A stretch of 41,847 nucleotides of DNA from SZUA-359 sp039809125. Lineage in GTDB: Bacteria; Patescibacteriota; Saccharimonadia; Saccharimonadales; Saccharimonadaceae. The notes beneath the pieces were generated by a model. That model worked only from the letters and a program-made list of their open reading frames with translations, had not been told where the DNA came from and made no database searches. Shown piece by piece: positions 17,577 through 24,349 of the stretch. The position numbers were made by a program, and so were the translations under genes. Where the stretch lies: positions 1 to 41,847 of the forward strand of contig JBDHUM010000006.1 in assembly GCA_039809125.1 (NCBI GenBank). The letters are read 5' to 3'. Every line of letters starts with the position of its first letter. Positions within the stretch are counted from its first letter, which is position 1.

Positions 17577-18326
17577 CTACGATTCTTTATCGTTTTTTGG
17601 AGCTTCATCACCAATCGCATCACCTGAATTTTCCTCACTCGTTTCTTCAGCGCCATTTTCAGCTTCGACTTCACTCTCGTCAGTAGCGCTGCCCGCTGCA
17701 GCTGCGTTGGCAGCTTCAAGCGCTGCAGGCTCCCAGACACTGGCGATCATTAAGTCCGTTATACTTGGCCGTTCATCTTCATCCTCATCAACTTGCTTGC
17801 CATCATCATGTTCAACTAACTCAACGCCCTTCGGCAGTACGATATCGGCAACAGTAATCTTTTCACCTTCCTCCTTCAAACTAGCAATTGAAACTTCAAG
17901 TGCCTCTGGTAGTTCCATCGGCAGAGCCCTAACTTCGATTCGATCAAGAGCTTGCAGCACGATAAGACCGGCTTTTTCGGCCTCACTTTCGCCTTGCCCA
18001 ATTAGACGAATAGCTACCTCAGTAGTAACCGGTTCATCCGCTTTCACCGCATGAAAAGAAATATGGCGAATGGTGTTTTTTACTGGGTCAACATCAACAT
18101 CCTTAATCATCGCGATTCGTCGCTTCGAACCTGTAAGATGAACCGGTGTGTGTTTGCCTGCCTTCTGAACAATGCGACGAACCTCACCTTCCGGCATCTG
18201 CACACTCATTGGCTCAATACCTGGACCGTAGACTACACCTGGTGTAAGTCCTGTTTTTCGTAAATTAGATACTTTTTTTCCGTGGACTTCACGTTCATCC
18301 ACCTGAAGGGTGACTTTATCTCCCAT
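17577..18326 (-). CDS. rplY: 50S ribosomal protein L25/general stress protein Ctc
   Basis: A 249-residue long-form L25 (TL5/CTC type). The N-terminal 5S-rRNA-binding domain begins MGDKVTLQVDERE and contains VSNLRKTGLTPGVVYGP. The C-terminal beta domain (about 95-185) contains DRIEVRALPMELPEALEVSI and ITVADIVLPKGVEL, both typical. A long, acidic, low-complexity tail rich in Glu, Ala, Ser and Asp follows. An AAGGAG Shine-Dalgarno precedes the ATG, and an extended -10 TGCTATAAT lies about 60 nt upstream, overlapping the region of the divergent dedA promoter. Binds 5S rRNA in the large subunit. Confidence 0.93.
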   Translation of the reverse strand: MGDKVTLQVDEREVHGKKVSNLRKTGLTPGVVYGPGIEPMSVQMPEGEVRRIVQKAGKHTPVHLTGSKRRIAMIKDVDVDPVKNTIRHISFHAVKADEPVTTEVAIRLIGQGESEAEKAGLIVLQALDRIEVRALPMELPEALEVSIASLKEEGEKITVADIVLPKGVELVEHDDGKQVDEDEDERPSITDLMIASVWEPAALEAANAAAAGSATDESEVEAENGAEETSEENSGDAIGDEAPKNDKES

Positions 18327-18385
18327 CTCTCTTCTCCTTTCAATTGAAGAATACCTTTTCGGAGGTAACTGTAATAACTCGAATC

Positions 18386-18394
18386 ATTATAGCA
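18386..18394 (-). promoter_or_regulatory. extended -10 promoter of rplY
   Basis: TGCTATAAT on the minus strand, with the expected start near 18379 and a leader of about 50 nt that ends in AAGGAG. It lies back-to-back with the dedA promoter, 7 bp apart, so polymerase binding at one may exclude the other. Confidence 0.65.
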
Positions 18395-18398
18395 TATC

Positions 18399-18407
18399 TG
18401 ATACAAT
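18399..18407 (+). promoter_or_regulatory. extended -10 promoter of dedA, leaderless spacing
   Basis: TGATACAAT followed by 7 nt and the ATG at 18415. The two other in-frame ATGs (18406, 18409) overlap or follow the -10 box so closely that they could not be on the mRNA, which decides the start. Confidence 0.65.
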
Positions 18408-18414
18408 GATGCTA

Positions 18415-19083
18415 ATGGAAGCAGTGATTCATTTTATCACCGGTTTTGGTATATTCGCTATTTTGTTTGTGATTTATGCCGAATCTGGATTATTATTCGG
18501 TTTTCTTTTCCCGGGTGACAGTCTGTTGTTTACAGCTGGATTTTTATTTCAGCAAGAAGTGCTACCAGGTAACGTCCCTATTACCATTCATCTTTTTGCT
18601 TTCTTGCTCTTTATTGCCGCATCACTTGGTCAAAGTACTGGCTATATCTTTGGAAAAAAAGTTGGTCGCAAGCTATTCGAGCGTAAGAACAGTCGATTTT
18701 TTCGCCGCGAAAACCTTGTACGAACCGAGGAGTTTTATGATAAGTATGGTCCCCTAGCAATTTCGCTCGCCTGCTATGTTCCTGTCGTACGTACGTTTGT
18801 ACCAATTGTTGCAGGGATTAGTAAAATGACTTATCGACAATTTTTACCTTTTAATATTTTAGGCGCGTTCACTTGGACGTATAGTTTTACCTATCTCGGC
18901 TACTACGCCGGTAAATTACTTAATGACATGGGAATTAATATTGAAATTGCTGCATTAATTATTATATTCTTATCAGTTTTACCTCTGCTGATTCATGCTT
19001 TTAAAGACAAAAACCATCGGCATGCTTTTGTTAAGAATATTAAGCGTGAAATTGCGATCATACTTGGCAGACAAAAACGTTGA
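18415..19083 (+). CDS. DedA family membrane protein (SNARE-associated/VTT domain)
   Basis: A 222-residue integral membrane protein. The DedA features are visible: FLFPGDSLLFTAGFL in the first re-entrant region, GYIFGKKVGRKLFERKNSRFF, and CYVPVVRTFVPIVAGISKMTYRQF with the essential arginine, followed by GAFTWTYSFTYLGYYAG. DedA proteins are thought to act as lipid-carrier (undecaprenyl phosphate or phospholipid) transporters needed for envelope integrity. The stop TGA abuts the uvrA stop on the other strand to form TGATCA, leaving no space for a terminator. Confidence 0.92.
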   Translation: MEAVIHFITGFGIFAILFVIYAESGLLFGFLFPGDSLLFTAGFLFQQEVLPGNVPITIHLFAFLLFIAASLGQSTGYIFGKKVGRKLFERKNSRFFRRENLVRTEEFYDKYGPLAISLACYVPVVRTFVPIVAGISKMTYRQFLPFNILGAFTWTYSFTYLGYYAGKLLNDMGINIEIAALIIIFLSVLPLLIHAFKDKNHRHAFVKNIKREIAIILGRQKR

Positions 19084-21897
19084 TCATAAAAGCGCTTTTA
19101 GATATTGGCCTGTATAGCTTTTTGAATTTTTTGCGACTTGCTCAGGTGTGCCCTCAGCAATAATTGAACCTCCACCAATACCACCTTCTGGTCCCATATC
19201 AATAATATGATCGGCTGATTTTATTACATCTAGATTATGCTCAATAATGATCATCGTATTACCGCCTTCGACAAGTTGACCTAGAATGTGAAGTAATTTC
19301 TTTACATCAGCCGAATGCAGCCCAGTGGTAGGTTCATCAAGAATGTAGAGCGTTTTTCCGGTACTTCGTCGGCTAAGTTCACTCGCTAATTTAATTCGTT
19401 GAGCCTCGCCACCACTAAACGTTGTGGCTGGCTGACCAAGTGTAATGTAGCCAAGACCAACCTCACTAAGCGTATCAAGTTTACGGAAAATACTAGGTAC
19501 ATTTTTGAAAAACTCGCAGGCTTGTTCGACTGTCATATCAAGTACATCACTAATTGTTTTTTCCTTATACTTTATTTCCAGAGCTTCACGATTGTAGCGT
19601 TTACCTTTACACTCATCACATGTTACATAGACATCAGGTAAAAAATGCATTTCAATTTTAATCACACCATCACCCTGACAATTTTCGCAGCGGCCACCCT
19701 TTACGTTGAAACTGAACCGACCAGCTTTATAGCCGCGTATATTTGCCTCTGGTGTTGAGGCAAATAATTCGCGAATTGGTGTAAAGACACCTGTATAGGT
19801 AGCGGGATTTGAACGTGGAGTACGACCAATAGCTGATTGGTCGATAATAATCCCTTTATCGAGCTGGTTAATACCTTCGATATTCTCATGAGCACCTGGT
19901 ACCGTCTGCGCGCGATGAAGACGAGCTGATAGTTCTTTCGCTAAAATATCATTAACGAGCGTTGATTTACCACTGCCCGATACTCCGCTGACAACAGTCA
20001 TCACCCCTAAAGGAAAGGCTACATCAATCGATTTTAGGTTATTTTCGCGAGCACCTCGAATTATGAGTAGTTTATCTTTTGTAATACTGCGCCTTTTTTT
20101 GGGGAGTGTGATTGAATCTTTACCCGATAGGTAACGACCAGTAATGCTGTCTTTACTATCAGCAACTTCTTTCGGAGTACCATAAGCCACTATATGACCA
20201 CCGTGAATGCCGGCGCCTGGACCAACATCGACTAAATAGTCGGCCTGACGTATGGTGTCCTCGTCGTGTTCAACTACAAGTACAGTGTTTCCAAGATCAC
20301 GCAGATGTTTTAGCGTATTAATGAGCCGATCATTGTCACGTTGATGAAGACCGATCGAAGGCTCATCAAGTACATAAAGCACACCCTGCAAACCAGAACC
20401 AATCTGCGTTGCCAAACGAATTCGCTGAGCCTCACCGCCACTTAGGGTATTGGCGGCTCGGCCAAGCTCGAGATAGTTAAGTCCGACGTTTTTCATAAAA
20501 CCAAGCCGCTCAGTAATTTCTTTAAAAATTTGTTTTCCAATAACGATTTCGTCCCCTGATAGTGTAATGTCGTTTTCGAACGTATCGAGTGCTGCGTCGA
20601 TTGGCAGGTTACAAATGTCCATAATACTGTATCCATGTACTGTTACTGCCAGTACTGCTGGCTTCAAGCGCGCCCCTTTGCACTCGTGACATTTACGTTC
20701 GCGCATAAATCTTTCTATGTCGCGGCGCATAAAATCAGAGTCAGTTTCCTTATGACGTCGTTCAAGATTTGGAATAACGCCCTCATATGTTGAATCGTAA
20801 TGGCGACCCGTACCCAATCGAACGCGGTATTTTTGAGTACCAGTACCGTAAAGAATTTTTTGCATGGCTTCTTCAGAAAGTTCTTTCACTGGCACTTGCA
20901 AACTAAAACCATGAGCGTTTGCTACCTCTTGGAGCCGTTTGATGTACCACGCGTCAGAATTGACTCGATTGTACGGGCGAATTGCACCCTCGGCAATTGT
21001 TAAATTAGGATTAAATACCAGCGTAGGATCAACTTCAAGCCGATGACCGAGACCCGTACATACCGGACACGCTCCCTGCGGCGAATTAAAGCTAAAGATT
21101 CTCGGTTCAAGTTCGGGAATTTCGGTATTTGGATGGTCGACGCACGCATAGCGTTGACTATACGGCATGGTTTGCTCACTATCAACATCGAAAATATGAA
21201 CTGTACCATCCGCGATTTCTAGCGCTTGTTCAACAGACTGACTAATTCGACTCTCAGCGCCTGGCTGCAACACAATTCTATCAACCACAATATCAATATC
21301 ATGTTTATAATTTTTTTGCAGCTCAGGAAATTCGTCCAGCGCGTAAACAACACCATCAACCCGTGCTCTTGCATAACCTTGTCGCATAAATTGTTCTGGA
21401 ATATGGGCGAATTCGCCTTTTTTTGCTTGCACGATTGGTGCTAAAATTAGCAAGCGTTTATCCTTGCCAAGCTTCAAGACCTCATCAATAATTGCCTGCG
21501 GCGTACGACGGTGTACTGGCTTGCCGCACTGAGGGCAGTGTGGCACCCCAATGCGTGCAAATAAAAGACGGAGGTAATCGTAAATCTCTGTAACTGTAGC
21601 CACCGTACTGCGCGGGTTACGACTAGTTGATTTTTGGTCAATGCTTATTGCCGGACTAAGGCCGTCGATGCTATCAACATCAGGTTTGTCCATGATTCCC
21701 AAAAACTGACGCGCATAGCTACTTAGACTTTCAACATAACGACGCTGGCCTTCGGCATAAATCGTGTCAAAGGCTAAACTTGATTTACCGGAACCACTCA
21801 GTCCAGTTATCACGACTAGCTTATCACGTGGTATTTCAACATTCACATCCTTCAAATTATGCTCACTTGCACCAACAACTTTTATAGACTCTGCCAT
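19084..21897 (-). CDS. uvrA: excinuclease ABC subunit A
   Basis: A 937-residue UvrA of normal length. Two ABC ATPase modules are present: Walker A GLSGSGKSSLAFDT near the N-terminus and GVSGSGKSTLVND near 640, signatures NTLSGGEAQRIRLATQIG and TTFSGGEAQRIKLASEL, and Walker B VLYVLDEPSIGLH and TLYILDEPTTGLH. Zinc-module cysteines are seen in CPQCGKPV, CHECKGARL, CENCQGDG and CDECKGKRY. It recognises bulky DNA lesions and loads UvrB; uvrC is also in this window. I prefer the start MAESIKVVGA over the ATG three codons upstream, because TATAAT of an extended -10 box overlaps the upstream ATG. Confidence 0.97.
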   Translation of the reverse strand: MAESIKVVGASEHNLKDVNVEIPRDKLVVITGLSGSGKSSLAFDTIYAEGQRRYVESLSSYARQFLGIMDKPDVDSIDGLSPAISIDQKSTSRNPRSTVATVTEIYDYLRLLFARIGVPHCPQCGKPVHRRTPQAIIDEVLKLGKDKRLLILAPIVQAKKGEFAHIPEQFMRQGYARARVDGVVYALDEFPELQKNYKHDIDIVVDRIVLQPGAESRISQSVEQALEIADGTVHIFDVDSEQTMPYSQRYACVDHPNTEIPELEPRIFSFNSPQGACPVCTGLGHRLEVDPTLVFNPNLTIAEGAIRPYNRVNSDAWYIKRLQEVANAHGFSLQVPVKELSEEAMQKILYGTGTQKYRVRLGTGRHYDSTYEGVIPNLERRHKETDSDFMRRDIERFMRERKCHECKGARLKPAVLAVTVHGYSIMDICNLPIDAALDTFENDITLSGDEIVIGKQIFKEITERLGFMKNVGLNYLELGRAANTLSGGEAQRIRLATQIGSGLQGVLYVLDEPSIGLHQRDNDRLINTLKHLRDLGNTVLVVEHDEDTIRQADYLVDVGPGAGIHGGHIVAYGTPKEVADSKDSITGRYLSGKDSITLPKKRRSITKDKLLIIRGARENNLKSIDVAFPLGVMTVVSGVSGSGKSTLVNDILAKELSARLHRAQTVPGAHENIEGINQLDKGIIIDQSAIGRTPRSNPATYTGVFTPIRELFASTPEANIRGYKAGRFSFNVKGGRCENCQGDGVIKIEMHFLPDVYVTCDECKGKRYNREALEIKYKEKTISDVLDMTVEQACEFFKNVPSIFRKLDTLSEVGLGYITLGQPATTFSGGEAQRIKLASELSRRSTGKTLYILDEPTTGLHSADVKKLLHILGQLVEGGNTMIIIEHNLDVIKSADHIIDMGPEGGIGGGSIIAEGTPEQVAKNSKSYTGQYLKALL

Positions 21898-21904
21898 CTT
21901 ATCC

Positions 21905-21913
21905 ATTATACCA
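21905..21913 (-). promoter_or_regulatory. extended -10 promoter of uvrA, leaderless spacing
   Basis: TGGTATAAT on the minus strand, then 7 nt (GGATAAG) and ATG GCA GAG. The ATG formed by the end of TATAAT plus G (21906) is inside the promoter and cannot be the translation start if this box is used. Confidence 0.75.
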
Positions 21914-22026
21914 GCTCTTTTATTTCAAGACAGCTTGGTCTATTGTAATTAATTTTACTACGACTTATAAAACGCTTATCGTTGCGTTTTATGAAACCAA
22001 AGTGCTAGATTAGACTAAGAAATTAT

Positions 22027-22314
22027 ATGAATAATACCGAGCTAAAAAAATACATCTTCACAACCGCAGTCATCGTGATTTTTATTGCAAGCGGTGCACT
22101 TGAAGCTGTCTTTATGTTACTATTTTTTGGCTATTTACCAGGTACAACACTCACCATCCCTCCATTTGTTATGTTTGTGCTGATAGCCGGACTTGGTATT
22201 GTATGCTCATACTACCTTTTCTTTTCGAAATCCCATAAAAAATCGTCGCAAAAAATTATATCTATTACCAATCGTACTCAATTACCGAGAAGGCGCTACA
22301 CTCGTCTCACCTAA
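22027..22314 (+). CDS. small two-helix membrane protein, unknown
   Basis: A 95-residue protein with two predicted membrane helices (about 9-37, IFTTAVIVIFIASGALEAVFMLLFFGYL, and about 45-67, FVMFVLIAGLGIVCSYYLFF) and a basic C-terminal tail. I do not recognise the family. TGCTAGATT 15 nt upstream of the ATG resembles an extended -10 box. Its last 33 bp overlap, on the opposite strand, the 3' end of sbcB, so the two convergent mRNAs would be complementary there. The overlap, the sensible start region and the hydrophobic pattern make it a likely real gene. Confidence 0.55.
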   Translation: MNNTELKKYIFTTAVIVIFIASGALEAVFMLLFFGYLPGTTLTIPPFVMFVLIAGLGIVCSYYLFFSKSHKKSSQKIISITNRTQLPRRRYTRLT

Positions 22315-23745
22315 CTCGTCGCCCGTGTCTTCTGATACTACCGACTCAAACCAAAGTTTTAATTCTTCTAATACAAATTGCTGATGTTCTGAGAGTTTTG
22401 TGCTTGGCAGTAAGCGTTGCATCGCCTTCACAAACAACGGTGACTGACGACTGATGCGACGCTGACGATAGCGCTCATATTGAGATCGTTCATCGTCGCT
22501 CAGTGTCGTTGGAAAATTTTGCGCTTTATACCGTGCAAACATATCTCTCAGGCGTTGATCATCAAATTGCGGTGCAAGGTTGCGCAGTTGATCCACTGAA
22601 GCACTGCGCACCGCTTCGGTCCGCAACCCATCACGATCGCCAATAAAGCCATCGTAAATTTTATTTTCAGCATCTGGCAAATTTTTATAGTCAGGTTTTT
22701 TATTTAAAATATTAGCCGCACGCGAGGCGAACTCAAAATCACGTTGCAATTGTTGCTGGTGTTCGGTGATAATTTCGGGTGTCAAACCAATTCGACCCCA
22801 TCCCTCATCTTGGCCTAGCACACCGATTGGAGCAACTGCTGGACAGTGATTATATTGCAGCTTTTTTATCGGAAAACTTTGATAATCATCACCACGTTCT
22901 TTATATGGCACGCTCAAAATCTGCTCAATTTCCTCGCTTGATTTTGTTAGCCACTGGCTTGGATTATAGCGAAGATCATAGACGTAGATGTTGCCATTTT
23001 CAGCCTCGGCTAGCGGATATGCAACCGTGGTTTTATGGTAATTACTATCATAACGACCACTCGTATACACAAACGGAACTGGTTGGTCGAGGTTTACTAG
23101 ATCTTTCACTTTATTTTTATCACGCATTGAGAATAGGTAGTCAAACAACTGTGGTTGTTTTGACTGAATTAATTTCGTTATTTCAATAAGCGCCTGGACA
23201 TCACTCAGGGCATCGTGTGCATTAGCGTGCTCGAGCTTATTTTCCCGGCTCAGTAGCTCAAGTCGATTACTCGGCTTGCCCTCACTCATTGGCCACGTAA
23301 TACCATCAGGCCGAAGCGCCCTCGTCATCCTTACAACATCAAGCATATCCCATCGGCTGCGATTTTTGTCGTAGGCCCATTTGTAGGGATCGTAGTAATT
23401 TCGCCACAACAGTGCGCGTATAAACTCATCGTCAAAACGAACATTGTTGTAGCCGACAAATACCGTACCATCGAGAGCAATATCATTATCGAAAAGATGA
23501 GCAAATTGCTGTTCGCTGTAGCCTTCTTCGACCGTTTTTTGTGGCGTGATACCGGTTACCATCAACGCATCTGGACTCGGTAATGTGTCATCGCTCATAG
23601 CAATAAGCAAATTGTACGGTTCGCCGATTGGCTGCAAAGCCATATCAGTACGCTGGCCGGCAAACTGCATGATACGATCATCACGCGGATTAAGCCCACT
23701 GGTTTCGAGATCGTAAAAAAAGAACGTCTGGCTCGTTTTTGGCAT
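22282..23745 (-). CDS. sbcB: exodeoxyribonuclease I
   Basis: A 487-residue ExoI, close to the length of the E. coli enzyme. The DEDDh nuclease core shows FFYDLETSGLNPRDDRIMQFA (first D and E), FVGYNNVRFDDEFIRALLWR (second D) and HANAHDALSDVQALIEI (H and last D). The SH3-like and C-terminal ExoI-specific regions follow (PFVYTSGRYDSNYHKTTVAYPLA; NHCPAVAPIGVL). It degrades single-stranded DNA 3' to 5' in repair and recombination. The ATG at 23745 is supported by an extended -10 box 6 nt upstream. The same frame stays open for 69 more codons to a GTG at 23952 through the GC-rich island, but that extension does not look like protein. Confidence 0.93.
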   Translation of the reverse strand: MPKTSQTFFFYDLETSGLNPRDDRIMQFAGQRTDMALQPIGEPYNLLIAMSDDTLPSPDALMVTGITPQKTVEEGYSEQQFAHLFDNDIALDGTVFVGYNNVRFDDEFIRALLWRNYYDPYKWAYDKNRSRWDMLDVVRMTRALRPDGITWPMSEGKPSNRLELLSRENKLEHANAHDALSDVQALIEITKLIQSKQPQLFDYLFSMRDKNKVKDLVNLDQPVPFVYTSGRYDSNYHKTTVAYPLAEAENGNIYVYDLRYNPSQWLTKSSEEIEQILSVPYKERGDDYQSFPIKKLQYNHCPAVAPIGVLGQDEGWGRIGLTPEIITEHQQQLQRDFEFASRAANILNKKPDYKNLPDAENKIYDGFIGDRDGLRTEAVRSASVDQLRNLAPQFDDQRLRDMFARYKAQNFPTTLSDDERSQYERYRQRRISRQSPLFVKAMQRLLPSTKLSEHQQFVLEELKLWFESVVSEDTGDELGETSVAPSR

Positions 23746-23751
23746 GTACCT

Positions 23752-23760
23752 AGCATAACA
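23752..23760 (-). promoter_or_regulatory. extended -10 promoter of sbcB, leaderless spacing
   Basis: TGTTATGCT on the minus strand, then 6 nt (AGGTAC) and the sbcB ATG. If used, sbcB is transcribed without the GC-rich island upstream. A 6-bp inverted repeat (ATGGCC at 23764-23769, GGCCAT at 23786-23791) lies directly behind it and could be an operator. Confidence 0.6.
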
Positions 23761-23810
23761 AAAATGGCCAACCGATAATACAGCAGGCCATGTAACTAAT
23801 ATGGATGCGA

Positions 23811-24010
23811 CAAGGCAATCCGAGAAGCTCGGGAGAGATCCCGGTGGTTGGTGGGTGGAGCCGCAGCGCCACCCACCAACCTGGAAGGGAGAGGGTATCG
23901 ATGAGGTGAGGATGCCACCGCCTAGGTGGCTTTCTTGTGAAGGCGTCCTCACGCCTTCCCTTCAAACGCCGATCCGGCACCGCGGTGAGGTCAATGACCT
24001 CACCTCCTTT
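23811..24010. ncRNA. GC-rich region of nested perfect hairpins, possible structured RNA
   Basis: About 62% GC by hand count over 23811-24060. Perfect or near-perfect hairpins: 23820-23832 (5 bp) competing with 23830-23843 (5 bp); 23846-23881 (13 bp, arms GGTTGGTGGGTGG and its complement); 23914-23930 (6 bp); 23939-23958 (8 bp); 23968-23978 (4 bp); 23984-24004 (8 bp). GAAGGGA at 23884-23890 can pair with TCCCTTC at 23957-23963 to close a junction, and GTGAGGATGCC at 23906-23916 can pair instead with 23942-23952. Read on the plus strand, two hairpins have pyrimidine-rich tails (TTTCTT; TCCTTTCTTATT) like terminators. Read on the minus strand the region lies between a Thr-rich micro-ORF and sbcB. 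Orientation and function are unresolved; it matches no RNA family I can name. Confidence 0.45.
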
Positions 24011-24028
24011 CTTATTGCCGGCGCTTGA

Positions 24029-24103
24029 TCAGGTGGTGGTGGGGGTGACCTCGGCGGTCGTGATCGCAGTGTCGGTGGTCACACCGACGTCGAACTTTTT
24101 CAT
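24029..24103 (-). CDS. 24-aa threonine-rich micro-ORF (leader peptide or small peptide)
   Basis: An ATG at 24103 preceded by AAGGAGA at 24112-24118 opens a 24-codon frame starting MKKFDVGVTT and ending VTPTTT before TGA. Nine of 24 residues are Thr, and the codons are strongly GC-ending (ACC, GTC, GAC), unlike neighbouring genes. The composition recalls Thr-rich attenuation leaders such as thrL, and folded RNA follows immediately. It could equally be a secreted or modified peptide, but no modification or export gene lies nearby, and no cysteine is present. The good ribosome-binding site is the main support. Confidence 0.5.
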   Translation of the reverse strand: MKKFDVGVTTDTAITTAEVTPTTT

Positions 24104-24132
24104 AGGTGATTTCTCCTTCGTAGGTTCCCATG

Positions 24133-24205
24133 GACTGTCCACGGGTTGAAAAACATATAACTATCGGTCTAGCTGCCGCCAATGTTCTTCAATCCATGGA
24201 CAATC
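24133..24205 (-). repeat. large imperfect palindrome upstream of the micro-ORF
   Basis: Arms of 24 bp at 24133-24156 and 24182-24205 match inverted at 20 of 24 positions, around a 25-nt loop. As minus-strand RNA, three of the four mismatches become G-U pairs, so 23 of 24 positions pair; as plus-strand RNA only 21 do. This favours a minus-strand transcript with a long 5' hairpin about 14 nt upstream of the micro-ORF Shine-Dalgarno. Both arms contain a copy of GTCCA and of TTGAA. Confidence 0.6.
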
Positions 24206-24227
24206 TCGTATTGCCTTGTCAATGTAC

Positions 24228-24258
24228 ACCTTTTAGGAGCAAGGCTCAACCAAAAGGT
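24228..24258. repeat. inverted repeat with inner hairpin in the obg-micro-ORF gap
   Basis: ACCTTTT at 24228-24234 and AAAAGGT at 24252-24258 are a perfect 7-bp inverted repeat enclosing GAGC-AAG-GCTC at 24237-24247. It lies about 90 nt downstream of the obg stop. No T-run follows on the minus strand, so it is not a standard terminator for obg. Confidence 0.5.
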
Positions 24259-24268
24259 ATGCAGCCAA

Positions 24269-24298
24269 TAATACGCTATCATCTAATACGCTATCATC
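24269..24298. repeat. 15-bp perfect tandem duplication
   Basis: TAATACGCTATCATC occurs twice in direct succession at 24269-24283 and 24284-24298, between obg and the micro-ORF. The unit is not seen elsewhere in the window. It may be a duplicated binding site or a replication slippage product. Confidence 0.85.
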
Positions 24299-24349
24299 CA
24301 GACTTTTGCAAGCACAATCCGAATATTGTTAGATATTACCTTCCGCGGC

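Noticed and set aside
17707..18054. Ser-rich 115-aa plus-strand ORF.
   Set aside because: It is the antisense shadow of rplY and has no ribosome site.
18310..18414. Longer dedA with a 35-residue N-terminal extension.
   Set aside because: The extension overlaps the rplY start and both divergent promoters, and is not DedA-like.
23820..24015. T-box riboswitch on the plus strand (GGCACCGCGG followed by a hairpin with a pyrimidine tail, and an upstream GGTTGGTG).
   Set aside because: The conserved AGGGUGG half of the T-box is missing, GGTTGGTG is fully used in a perfect 13-bp hairpin, and no plus-strand gene lies downstream.
23750..24028. Protein-coding ORFs of about 75 codons on both strands of the GC-rich island.
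   Set aside because: Translations are Pro/Arg/Trp/Gly-rich without domain character, frames cross perfect hairpins, and high GC makes open frames likely by chance.
23750..24103. UGA readthrough joining the Thr-rich micro-ORF to the following in-frame open stretch.
   Set aside because: The frame is continuous after the TGA, but TGA ends clear genes elsewhere in the window (dedA, uvrA, LemA operon), so there is no sign of recoding.
23811..24213. tmRNA, RNase P RNA, SRP RNA or a retron msr/msd.
   Set aside because: No conserved cores (tag reading frame with ALAA end, P4 motif, SRP domain IV loop) and no reverse transcriptase gene in the window.
24269..24298. CRISPR-like repeat.
   Set aside because: Only two units, 15 bp, with no spacer between them and no cas genes.
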